From an uncultured Prevotella sp. (GTDB lineage: Bacteria; Bacteroidota; Bacteroidia; Bacteroidales; Bacteroidaceae): DNA of 10,635 bases. The DNA lies in assembly GCA_900548745.1 (NCBI GenBank), contig URLQ01000103.1, positions 1 to 10,635 on the forward strand, given 5' to 3'. The notes below the pieces were generated by a model. The model was not told the DNA's origin, did no database searches, and saw nothing but the letters and a program-made list of their open reading frames with translations. Position numbers and translations under genes: made by a program. Below, piece after piece: positions 1 to 6,231 of this stretch. How positions within the stretch are numbered: the stretch's first letter is position 1; each line of letters opens with the position of its first letter.

Positions 1-174
1 CACGGCGATTTGCTCGCTACAGGAGGAACGATGCGTGCCGCATATAACCTTGTACAGAAGTTCCATCCGAAGAAAACTTACGTTAACTTCATCATAGAAC
101 TTGTACATGAAAATCTGAACGGAAGAGCAAACTTCGAAGAAAACACGGATATCACTTCCCTCCTGAAAGTATAG
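1..174 (+). CDS. apt: Adenine phosphoribosyltransferase, C-terminal part (5' end outside window)
   Basis: Frame 1 is open from the first base to TAG at 172-174 and gives the last 57 residues of a protein. The residues LLATGGTM near the start match the PRPP-binding loop of purine phosphoribosyltransferases, and LLATGGT is characteristic of Apt. Apt makes AMP from adenine and PRPP in cytosolic purine salvage. Family members are about 170-180 residues, so roughly the last third is present. The acidic pair usually found before LLATGGT (DD) reads G-D here, a small oddity. Placement just before uvrC fits the order I recall from Bacteroides and Prevotella, where mnmG is often further upstream; that part is outside the window. 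A strong terminator follows 23 bases after the stop, so transcription of this unit probably ends here. Confidence 0.88.
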   Translation, partial: HGDLLATGGTMRAAYNLVQKFHPKKTYVNFIIELVHENLNGRANFEENTDITSLLKV

Positions 175-197
175 AATTTACGAAAAGAAAATAACCA

Positions 198-232
198 AAC
201 AGGTTGGCACTCAATGCCAACCTGTTGTTTTT
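198..232 (+). terminator. Rho-independent terminator after apt
   Basis: A perfect 12-bp stem, AACAGGTTGGCA (198-209) with TGCCAACCTGTT (215-226), closes a 5-base loop. It is followed by G and five T (228-232). Position and orientation fit termination of the apt transcript. It separates apt from uvrC, which has its own promoter. Confidence 0.93.
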
Positions 233-447
233 GCAACATTTCCACCACACTAAGCCACAACAGACAAAAGCATGCTATTTCACCAAAACCAACCTATTAC
301 TTTTACACAACATATGTTTTATACCACATACCGAAACTATTTAGCTTACCATTCAGAATTATTCAAAAACACATGAATCAGGATCATCAAATACTCCAAC
401 ACACGACGTTAATCATGAAACATATTCAAACAGCACGAATTTGACCT

Positions 448-515
448 CTATGAGAAACCTGGTGACTTCCTCATAGAAATCACATAACTGTGCTATAGAA
501 ATCAGGTGACTTCCT
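448..515. repeat. Hairpin with overlapping direct repeats
   Basis: CTATGAG (448-454) is the exact inverse of CTCATAG (470-476). With one mismatch the stem extends to ten pairs around a loop containing CTGGTGAC. The 11-mer GGTGACTTCCT occurs at 461-471 and again at 505-515. The 10-mer ATAGAAATCA occurs at 473-482 and 495-504. The pattern suggests duplicated, partly diverged copies of one short unit, about 44 bases apart. It could be a degenerate intergenic repeat or a protein-binding array; the sequence alone does not say which. Confidence 0.6.
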
Positions 516-654
516 ATTTGAGACTGCTTATGGATGTGTTTTTCCATACTTATCATCCTGTTTTTACTTTAATAATATTACGAACCAAGGTTACACAAGA
601 CCGAAACAGCACACAGACACGCACCGCTCTCCACCGACAATGCCCAGTGCTCTT

Positions 655-698
655 ACGGAAGTACTACAGTAATCTCACGGAAATACTGAAATAATCTC
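655..698. repeat. Tandem duplication of a 22-base unit
   Basis: Two adjacent 22-base units, 655-676 and 677-698, agree at 18 of 22 positions. Both begin ACGGAA, share TACT in the middle and end TAATCTC. No coding context is visible. Function is unknown; it may be a simple slippage duplication that has since diverged. Confidence 0.65.
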
Positions 699-945
699 CC
701 TAAGAGTTATGGAGAAATCCACATAGATATGACAAAAAAGCCACAGGGTTAAGCAGGGCAAAGAGAACTCTTGACGTTAGCCATGCTTTAAATGTTATAT
801 CCTATACAAGAAACATGAACATTAAATATCTCCTTAAAAAAACATTATGTTCTTCCTGCATATATTAACACCCGACATCACGCTTGCAACAAAATATCAT
901 ACAAGCAACCACAGCTACACAACAATCACAAACTGCCTTTCAAAA

Positions 946-977
946 TTTGCTATTTACCTCCAAGATTACTAACTTTG
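946..977 (+). promoter_or_regulatory. Bacteroidetes-type promoter of uvrC
   Basis: TTTG at 946-949 (the -33 element) lies exactly 20 bases before TAACTTTG at 970-977, a perfect match to the Bacteroidetes -7 element TAnnTTTG. Transcription should begin near 982-985, leaving an untranslated leader of about 100 bases before the uvrC start. The same element pair with the same spacing precedes dtd, which supports the call. Confidence 0.82.
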
Positions 978-981
978 CACT

Positions 982-1022
982 CAGAATCCTTCTGTAGATT
1001 CTCATCTGGTCAACAGAAGGAT
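982..1022 (+). promoter_or_regulatory. uvrC leader with mutually exclusive hairpins
   Basis: At the predicted 5' end of the uvrC transcript, ATCCTTCTG (986-994) pairs perfectly with CAGAAGGAT (1014-1022), with AGAT/ATCT (996-999/1004-1007) able to pair inside the loop. Two alternatives compete for the same bases: CAGAA (982-986) with TTCTG (990-994), and AGAATC (983-988) with GATTCT (997-1002). The pairings are seen directly. A switching or stability role is inference, and no known riboswitch family was recognised. No U-tract follows, so it is not a simple terminator. Confidence 0.5.
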
Positions 1023-1028
1023 AATTAA

Positions 1029-1044
1029 AGTTTCACGTGAAACA
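1029..1044. promoter_or_regulatory. parS: parS-like centromere site
   Basis: The 16-mer AGTTTCACGTGAAACA contains the perfect 14-base palindrome GTTTCACGTGAAAC (1030-1043). It differs from the widely conserved chromosomal parS consensus TGTTTCACGTGAAACA only at the first base. ParB (Spo0J) binds this motif and nucleates the chromosome partition complex, normally near the replication origin. The site lies in the long intergenic stretch, within the predicted uvrC leader and 40 bases before the start codon. A chance perfect match to the 14-base core in 10 kb is very unlikely. The alternative is a palindromic operator controlling uvrC. Confidence 0.72.
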
Positions 1045-1084
1045 AATACACAGAAAAGTTCATTAAAACAAGCAGTTAGACAAA

Positions 1085-2926
1085 ATGACTAAAGAAGAAG
1101 ACAAAAAAAGACTTGAGCACCTAAAAGGCATAGTAAGCAACCTGCCAAGCAAGCCTGGCAGCTACCAATACTACGACAAAGAAGGGACTATCATATACGT
1201 AGGGAAAGCCAAGAATCTAAAGAACAGGGTTTCTTCTTATTTCCACAAGGAGGTTGACAGATTCAAGACTAAAGTCCTTGTAAGCAAGATTTGGAACATC
1301 ACATATACTGTTGTCAACACCGAGGAGGATGCTCTACTGCTTGAAAACAATCTGATAAAGAAATATCAGCCAAAATACAATATCTTGCTTAAAGACGGCA
1401 AGACTTACCCTTCTATTTGCATAACAAAAGAATTCTATCCAAGAATATTCAAGACAAGGGTGATAAACAAGAAATTCGGGACTTTCTATGGCCCATACAG
1501 TCATATAGGAACGATGTATGCGCTGTTAGACATCATAAAGAAGCTATACAAGCCCAGAACATGCAGAACACCTATTACTGAAGAAGGAATAAGGCAAGGG
1601 AAATACCGTCCGTGCCTGGATTACCACATCAAGAATTGCGGAGGAGCATGTATAGGAAAACAAACACACGAAGAATACTTAAAGAACATAAACCAAGCTC
1701 GTGAGATACTCAAAGGAAACACAAGAGAAGTAGAAAAACTGCTGTTTGAAGAGATGCAGACGCTCGCTACGGAGTTACGTTTTGAGGAAGCAGAAGAGAT
1801 AAAGAAGAAGTATCTTTTGCTGAAAGAATTCTGCTCAAAGAGCGAGGTTGTAAGCCACACTATAAACAATGTGGACGTCTTCTCCGTCACAGATGGAGAA
1901 AATACAGCCTTCGTAAACTATTTACACGTGACGAACGGCAATATAAACCAAGCCTTCACCTTTGAATTCAAGAAGAAACTGGACGAGGAGGATAAAGAAA
2001 TACTGCCTATTGCAATAATGCAGATAAGAGAGAAACTTAACAGCACATCAAGGGAAATAGTGGTGCCATACGACATAGAATTGCCTCTGAAAGAACTGAC
2101 ACTCACCGTGCCGCAGAGAGGTGACAAGAAGACATTGCTGGAACTATCCGAAATGAATGGCAAACAGTATCGTTTCGACCGCTTAAAACAAGCAGAAAAG
2201 CTTAATCCAGAACAGAAATCAGTAAGACTGATGAAGGAAATACAGCAGGCACTAAAACTGCCCAAGATGCCTTATCAAATCGAGTGTTTCGACAACTCCA
2301 ACATCAGCGGAACGGACGCTGTTGCAGCCTGTGTCGTGTTCAAGAAGATGAAGCCAAGCAAGAAGGACTACCGCAAATATAACATAAAGACCGTTGTTGG
2401 ACCCGATGATTATGCCTCCATGAAGGAGGTAGTAAGAAGACGTTACACTCGTTTACAAGAGGAGCAACAACCATTGCCTGACCTTATCATAACCGATGGT
2501 GGAAAAGGACAGATGGAGGTGGTAAGAGAGGTTATAGAAGACGAGCTGAAACTTGATATTCCAATTGCCGGACTGGCAAAAGACGACCGCCACCGCACTA
2601 ATGAACTTTTGTACGGCTTTCCTCCCATGGTGATAGGAATGAAGACGGACAGTGAGCTATTCCGCCTACTGACACATATTCAGGATGAGGTTCATAGATT
2701 TGCCATCACGTTCCATCGCGACAAGCGTTCAAAACACGCCTTGCACTCAGAACTTGACGACATAAAAGGTATCGGACCTAAAACAAAAGATGCTCTTCTG
2801 AAGACTTTCAAGACGGTGAAAAGAATACGGGAGAGCAGTATGGAAGAGCTCTCCGGAACAGTAGGAAGACAGAAAGCAGAGCTGATAAAAACATATTTTG
2901 AAGAACAGGCAAAAGAAAGAATTTAG
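1085..2926 (+). CDS. uvrC: UvrABC system protein C (excinuclease subunit C)
   Basis: UvrC makes both incisions around a DNA lesion, 3' then 5', after recruitment by UvrB in nucleotide excision repair. The product has 613 residues, close to the usual length of about 600. An N-terminal GIY-YIG nuclease domain (about 17-100) shows GSY at 25-27, YVG at 38-40, catalytic-type R48 and the metal-binding-type E87. C160, C177, C185 and C189 lie where UvrC has its iron-sulfur cysteines. A UVR helical hairpin for UvrB contact follows (about 214-248). The RNase H-like 5' nuclease carries D403 (CFDNSN), D471 (ITDGGKGQ) and H537 (DEVHRFA). Tandem helix-hairpin-helix motifs (about 557-606) close the protein. 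All key residues are present. The ATG at 1085 lacks a clear Shine-Dalgarno, as is common in Bacteroidetes. It has its own promoter and no visible terminator before dtd, so some read-through is possible. Confidence 0.97.
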   Translation: MTKEEDKKRLEHLKGIVSNLPSKPGSYQYYDKEGTIIYVGKAKNLKNRVSSYFHKEVDRFKTKVLVSKIWNITYTVVNTEEDALLLENNLIKKYQPKYNILLKDGKTYPSICITKEFYPRIFKTRVINKKFGTFYGPYSHIGTMYALLDIIKKLYKPRTCRTPITEEGIRQGKYRPCLDYHIKNCGGACIGKQTHEEYLKNINQAREILKGNTREVEKLLFEEMQTLATELRFEEAEEIKKKYLLLKEFCSKSEVVSHTINNVDVFSVTDGENTAFVNYLHVTNGNINQAFTFEFKKKLDEEDKEILPIAIMQIREKLNSTSREIVVPYDIELPLKELTLTVPQRGDKKTLLELSEMNGKQYRFDRLKQAEKLNPEQKSVRLMKEIQQALKLPKMPYQIECFDNSNISGTDAVAACVVFKKMKPSKKDYRKYNIKTVVGPDDYASMKEVVRRRYTRLQEEQQPLPDLIITDGGKGQMEVVREVIEDELKLDIPIAGLAKDDRHRTNELLYGFPPMVIGMKTDSELFRLLTHIQDEVHRFAITFHRDKRSKHALHSELDDIKGIGPKTKDALLKTFKTVKRIRESSMEELSGTVGRQKAELIKTYFEEQAKERI

Positions 2927-2944
2927 TATTTTATGTGAGAATAG

Positions 2945-2976
2945 TTTGCAGGTACATAAATAAAAAAGTAACTTTG
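2945..2976 (+). promoter_or_regulatory. Bacteroidetes-type promoter of the dtd-deoC cluster
   Basis: TTTG at 2945-2948 and TAACTTTG at 2969-2976 are separated by 20 bases, identical in elements and spacing to the uvrC promoter. Transcription would start near 2981-2984, only about 15 bases before the dtd ATG. It probably serves dtd and the three genes behind it. Confidence 0.83.
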
Positions 2977-2997
2977 TAAGCAAAACAAAAGATTAAA

Positions 2998-3450
2998 ATG
3001 AAAGTTGTTATACAGCGCGTGAACCATGCCTCAGTCACAATAGACGGGAACATAAAATCATCAATAAAGAAAGGGTTTCTAATCCTCTTGGGTATAGGCT
3101 GCGAGGACGGACAAGAAGACATTGACTGGCTCGTGAAAAAGACTATAAACCTACGTGTTTTCGATGATGAATACGGTATTATGAACCGCTCTATTCTTGA
3201 TGATGGCGGCGATATAATAGTGGTAAGCCAGTTCACGCTCATGGCATCCACAAAGAAGGGCAACCGCCCATCGTGGATTCATGCCGCACCACACGAGATT
3301 TCGGTGCCGCTATACGAGAAGTTCTGCAATGACCTCAGCACCGCACTCGGCAAACCTGTAGGCTCGGGCGAGTTCGGCGCCGACATGAAGGTGGAACTGC
3401 TCAACGACGGTCCGGTGACGATATGCATAGACACAAAACATAAGGAATAG
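2998..3450 (+). CDS. dtd: D-aminoacyl-tRNA deacylase
   Basis: Dtd hydrolyses the ester bond of D-aminoacyl-tRNAs (and glycine wrongly attached to tRNA-Ala), keeping D-amino acids out of translation. It acts as a cytosolic homodimer. The 150-residue length is typical. The N-terminus MKVVIQRVNHASVTIDG is the family signature. The two cross-subunit active-site motifs are intact: SQFTL at 77-81 and NDGPVT at 136-141, with the Gly138-Pro139 pair that enforces chirality. KKGNRPSW (86-93) is also typical. It is the first gene of the cluster. Base composition shifts within the gene: about 42% GC over 3001-3060 against about 61% over 3301-3420, with no break in the reading frame. Confidence 0.96.
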   Translation: MKVVIQRVNHASVTIDGNIKSSIKKGFLILLGIGCEDGQEDIDWLVKKTINLRVFDDEYGIMNRSILDDGGDIIVVSQFTLMASTKKGNRPSWIHAAPHEISVPLYEKFCNDLSTALGKPVGSGEFGADMKVELLNDGPVTICIDTKHKE

Positions 3451-3459
3451 CAAGGAAAC

Positions 3460-3711
3460 ATGATGAACAAGGAAAAACTCAAGAAACAGACATGGGTGTT
3501 TCTCGCCCTTTTTGCAGCGGTAATGTTGCCAAACAAACTATGGTTTGACAACAAATACCTGGAGTTGACAGGATGGGGAATGCTATGCCTGTACATTATG
3601 GCTGAATTCCTATGCGCAGAGGGAAAAGTGACCAAAATTATAATTTTCATATTCCTCTTACTATGCGGCGCGCTGCTGGTAGGAGACATATATAATATTA
3701 TTGCAGCATGA
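3460..3711 (+). CDS. Small hypothetical membrane protein
   Basis: The 83-residue product matches no family I can name. After a short basic N-terminus (KEKLKKQ) there are three hydrophobic stretches, about 11-24, 36-53 and 58-78, which suggests a three-helix inner-membrane protein. No catalytic motif is visible. Two ATG codons stand in tandem (3460 and 3463), and either could be the start. It begins 9 bases after the dtd stop, and its own stop overlaps the next start in an ATGA (3708-3711), so it is probably cotranscribed with dtd and translationally coupled to the MazG-like gene. The tight packing argues for a real gene. Its role is unknown. Confidence 0.75.
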   Translation: MMNKEKLKKQTWVFLALFAAVMLPNKLWFDNKYLELTGWGMLCLYIMAEFLCAEGKVTKIIIFIFLLLCGALLVGDIYNIIAA

Positions 3712-4070
3712 CGATAAAAGAAGCACAAGAGATGGTTGACACATGGGTAAAAACCTATGGCGTGCGGTATTTCTCGGAACTGACAAACATGGCTTGTCTG
3801 ACAGAAGAAGTGGGCGAACTGGCAAGAGTAATAGCCCGAACCTACGGAGACCAGAGCTTTAAGCCTGGCGAGAAAGCTAACCTCGGAGAGGAGATGGCAG
3901 ACGTAATGTGGGTGCTCCTATGCCTTGCAAACCAAACAGGCATAGACCTAACAGAGGAACTGAAAAAAAGCTTCGACAAGAAGACAAAAAGGGATTCTGA
4001 AAGACATCACAACAACCCCAAACTTACAGAACATCCTACCCCATCAGAAGACAATAAAACATTAATATAA
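3708..4070 (+). CDS. MazG-like nucleotide pyrophosphohydrolase
   Basis: The 120-residue protein has a single all-alpha NTP-PPase (MazG-type) domain. The two acidic metal-binding motifs are clear: EEVGE at 33-37 (EExxE) and EEMAD at 61-65 (EExxD), followed by the hydrophobic helix VMWVLLCLAN. Such enzymes cleave nucleoside triphosphates to monophosphate and pyrophosphate with Mg2+, often to remove damaged or surplus NTPs or dNTPs; the exact substrate cannot be read from the sequence. At 120 residues it is a one-domain form, unlike the two-domain E. coli MazG of about 260. The domain seems to end near NNPKL (102-106), and about 14 polar residues follow. Its start overlaps the membrane-protein stop by 4 bases and deoC follows after 17. 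Confidence 0.88.
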   Translation: MTIKEAQEMVDTWVKTYGVRYFSELTNMACLTEEVGELARVIARTYGDQSFKPGEKANLGEEMADVMWVLLCLANQTGIDLTEELKKSFDKKTKRDSERHHNNPKLTEHPTPSEDNKTLI

Positions 4071-4087
4071 ACCAAATTGATTTAACT

Positions 4088-5023
4088 ATGATGACAGAAA
4101 AAGAGACAAAGAAGGAAGAGAGAGTTGATAAAACTCCCAAGACGAACAAATACGAAGAGGCTCTGAACAAGTACAACACCAACCTTGATGACAATGAAGT
4201 AAGAGAAGCTATAAAAAAAATAATAACAGAGAAAGTTCATGAAAACGACAATCTCGATGTCAAGAAATTCCTTATGGGAAGCATTGAACTGACAACCTTG
4301 AAGACAACAGACTCAGAAGAGAGCGTGCTTGCCTTCACAGAACGCGTAAACCAGTTTGACGAAGCTTACGGAGACCTTCCCCACGTTGCTACAATCTGCG
4401 TTTATCCATGCTTTGCAAAGGTTGTCAGCGAGACGCTGGAGATCGATGGTGTGGAAATAGCCTGCGTTTCGGGCAGTTTCCCTTCTTCTCAGGCACTTAT
4501 AGAGGTCAAGGTGGCTGAGACTGCACTGGCTATAAAAGACGGCGCTACAGAGATAGATATCGTTATGCCTGTAGGAAAGTTCCTCAGTGGCGACTATGAG
4601 GGCGTAGCTGACGAAATAAGTGAGCTGAAAGAGGTCTGCGGAGAGCACGCCATGAAGGTTATTCTTGAGACAGGATGCCTGAAGACTGCATCAAACATCA
4701 AAAAGGCGTCTATCATAGCCATGTATGCCGGTGCTGACTACATCAAGACATCTACCGGTAAGCTTGAACCTGCAGCTACACCAGAGGCAGCCTACGTAAT
4801 GTGCCAGGCTATCAAGGAATACTACGATGAAACAGGCATACAAATCGGTTTTAAGCCCGCAGGAGGCATCAACAGCGTTATGGACGCACTTATATACTAT
4901 ACAATAGTAAAAGAAGTCCTGGGCGAAAAATGGTTGACCAATAAATGGTTCCGACTTGGAACAAGCCGCCTTGCCAACATGCTGTTGAGCGAAATAGAAG
5001 GACAGGAAACCAAGTTCTTCTAA
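4088..5023 (+). CDS. deoC: Deoxyribose-phosphate aldolase
   Basis: DeoC cleaves 2-deoxy-D-ribose 5-phosphate to glyceraldehyde 3-phosphate and acetaldehyde, feeding deoxynucleoside sugars into glycolysis. The class I aldolase residues are intact: Schiff-base lysine K220 in DYIKTSTGK, the relay lysine K256 in GFKPAGGI, and D157 in EIDIVMPVG. The C-terminal RLGTSRLANMLL is typical of the TIM barrel. The 311 residues exceed E. coli DeoC (259). The added N-terminus includes about 20 highly charged residues ahead of KYEEALNKYN, which I regard as the usual Bacteroidetes beginning. Two tandem ATG codons (4088, 4091) are possible starts, and the true start could lie further in. It is the last gene of the cluster and is followed by a strong terminator. 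Confidence 0.96.
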   Translation: MMTEKETKKEERVDKTPKTNKYEEALNKYNTNLDDNEVREAIKKIITEKVHENDNLDVKKFLMGSIELTTLKTTDSEESVLAFTERVNQFDEAYGDLPHVATICVYPCFAKVVSETLEIDGVEIACVSGSFPSSQALIEVKVAETALAIKDGATEIDIVMPVGKFLSGDYEGVADEISELKEVCGEHAMKVILETGCLKTASNIKKASIIAMYAGADYIKTSTGKLEPAATPEAAYVMCQAIKEYYDETGIQIGFKPAGGINSVMDALIYYTIVKEVLGEKWLTNKWFRLGTSRLANMLLSEIEGQETKFF

Positions 5024-5033
5024 GAAGACACAT

Positions 5034-5089
5034 AAAAAAAGTTCCCAAAGTAAACAATATCAATACTTTGGGAACTTTCTTATTTTTTT
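5034..5089. terminator. Bidirectional terminator between deoC and the prenyl synthase gene
   Basis: A perfect 15-bp stem pairs AAAGTTCCCAAAGTA (5038-5052) with TACTTTGGGAACTTT (5064-5078) around an 11-base loop. Seven T (5083-5089) follow on the plus strand, and seven A (5034-5040) precede it and serve as the U-tract for the minus strand. The flanking genes converge here. The T-run is also part of the last codons of the minus-strand gene, so that gene's stop lies against the stem. Confidence 0.93.
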
Positions 5090-6057
5090 CTCTGTATCAC
5101 ATAATCAAGATAACACTTCAGACTGTCTTTTATCTCTTTTGAAGAGACCTGTTCATCTATATAATTCATGCAATCCAGATGAAAGTCCTCCATACGCTTC
5201 TTGGCATAATCTATACCACCATTATCTTTCGCAAAAGCTACAAGCCTTGATATTTCATCTGATGTAGCAGTACGGTTCTTAACCTTGTATGCAAGCTCTA
5301 ACATACTACTGTCGTTAGTATCATTAAGAGCAAAGATAACAGGAAGAGTCAACTTGCCTTCAGCCATATCATTGCCTGTAGGCTTGCCTATTTCCGTGGA
5401 ATCGAAGTAATCAAAGATATCATCACGAATCTGAAAAATAATACCAAGATTCTGACCGAAGACCTTAGCCTTTTCAATATCTTCATCTGTTGCCCCTGCA
5501 GACAGAGCACCTATAGCGCAACAGGCTTCGAAGAGAGCTGCCGTCTTCTGTTTAATCACCTGATAATAAACATCTTCCGAGATTTTATCATTAGAGATAT
5601 TAGACAACTGCAATATCTCACCGCTTGCCAAAGTCCTACCCAACTCTGCAAGATATTTCACGATATTCGTATTTTTCGTATAAGCAACATGAAGCAATGC
5701 TGTAGACAAGAGATAGTCTCCAACAAGAACTGCCACCTTATTATCATAGGTAGCATTTACAGAAGCCTGCCCTCTACGCTCCTCACTCTCGTCAACAACG
5801 TCATCGTGTACAAGACTTGCTGTATGCAAGAGTTCCAGACCAACAGCAGCATTCTGTGTCACATCCGACACTTGTCCGTAGTTACGGGCAATAAGCAGAA
5901 TAAGCATCGGACGCATACGTTTACCTGTACGCTGCCTAATATAAGCCAATGCCTGAGACAACAGTCCATCGGTATGCGACAATGCCTCAGCGAACAGATT
6001 GTTAAAGTCTGAGAGCTCACTCTCTATAGGTTGCTTTATGCGTGATAAATAGTCCAT
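5080..6057 (-). CDS. Long-chain trans-polyprenyl diphosphate synthase (IspB-like)
   Basis: This enzyme extends an allylic diphosphate with isopentenyl diphosphate to build an all-trans prenyl chain, in Bacteroidales most likely the menaquinone side chain. The 325 residues match the family. The first aspartate-rich motif is DDVVD (85-89), the second is DDIFD (212-216), and GKRMRP (45-50), RRG (94-96), KTAALF (171-176) and GKPTGND (224-230) fit the substrate sites. The residues before the first motif read TASLVH, with a small alanine five positions ahead, as in octaprenyl diphosphate synthase, which suggests a long product (about C40 or longer). Chain length is inferred, so no symbol is given. 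The start MDYLSRIKQP follows a TAATTTTG -7 element. It diverges from polA and converges on deoC. Confidence 0.93.
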   Translation of the reverse strand: MDYLSRIKQPIESELSDFNNLFAEALSHTDGLLSQALAYIRQRTGKRMRPMLILLIARNYGQVSDVTQNAAVGLELLHTASLVHDDVVDESEERRGQASVNATYDNKVAVLVGDYLLSTALLHVAYTKNTNIVKYLAELGRTLASGEILQLSNISNDKISEDVYYQVIKQKTAALFEACCAIGALSAGATDEDIEKAKVFGQNLGIIFQIRDDIFDYFDSTEIGKPTGNDMAEGKLTLPVIFALNDTNDSSMLELAYKVKNRTATSDEISRLVAFAKDNGGIDYAKKRMEDFHLDCMNYIDEQVSSKEIKDSLKCYLDYVIQRKK

Positions 6058-6073
6058 TGAATGAATTTTGTTA

Positions 6074-6081
6074 CAAAATTA
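6074..6081 (-). promoter_or_regulatory. Probable -7 element of the prenyl synthase gene
   Basis: On the minus strand the sequence reads TAATTTTG, a full match to TAnnTTTG, 16 bases before the ATG. No TTTG occurs at the expected -33 distance; only a T-rich tract is found there. AATTTTG-TTA-CAAAATT (6064-6080) is also a perfect inverted repeat covering this element, so it could bind a regulator. Confidence 0.55.
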
Positions 6082-6090
6082 CTTATTTTA

Positions 6091-6104
6091 TCTGATTAAT
6101 CAGA
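6091..6104. promoter_or_regulatory. Perfect 14-base palindrome between divergent genes
   Basis: TCTGATTAATCAGA is a perfect palindrome. It extends to nearly 24 bases if one mismatched pair is allowed, because T-rich and A-rich flanks mirror each other. It sits just upstream of the -7 element of the prenyl synthase gene, inside the expected promoter spacer, and about 130 bases before polA. A dimeric regulator acting there could block the synthase promoter. No clean promoter was found for polA in this region. Confidence 0.45.
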
Positions 6105-6231
6105 AAAAAACAGTAATTTTACACGATATTCTTATATAAAGAAAACTTTTTCCTTCCATTTGCCTTTATATCCAAGGCTTTTGGAGGTGGGTTACATCAC
6201 TTTTAGTAAATATAAAAACAAAAATACATCA

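Larger units (their letters stand above)
233..945. other. Long gene-free stretch between apt and uvrC
   Basis: No convincing gene is visible. The open frames here are short and start without a recognisable signal, and their translations look random. The plus strand is poor in G: I count about 14 G against 48 C over 241-420, and the bias continues to about 960. Recognisable structure is limited to a hairpin with direct repeats (448-515), a 22-base tandem duplication (655-698), and minor palindromes such as AACATTATGTT (841-851). I looked for a replication origin. The best DnaA-box-like word is TTTTACACA (301-309), one mismatch from TTATACACA, and it stands alone. No tRNA or known ncRNA fold was recognised. 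Confidence 0.6.

Noticed and set aside
448..515. CRISPR array
   Set aside because: The repeats are only 10-11 bases, occur twice, overlap a hairpin, and have no regular spacers or cas genes.
214..694. Two short plus-strand open frames (214-444 and 506-694)
   Set aside because: Translations look random, one starts inside the apt terminator, and no start signal or family resemblance is seen.
771..800. E. coli-type promoter TTGACG-N18-TTATAT
   Set aside because: Bacteroidetes use TTTG/TAnnTTTG elements, and a better match of that type lies at 946-977 in front of uvrC.
233..1084. Replication origin (oriC) in the long gap
   Set aside because: The parS-like site and low gene density are suggestive, but there is no cluster of DnaA boxes. 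Only one near-match, TTTTACACA at 301-309, was found.
6160..6231. Extended polA start at TTG 6160, adding 24 residues
   Set aside because: The added residues do not resemble any Pol I N-terminus. MDKLFLFDAY from ATG 6232 aligns with the family start, so the upstream part is taken as leader.
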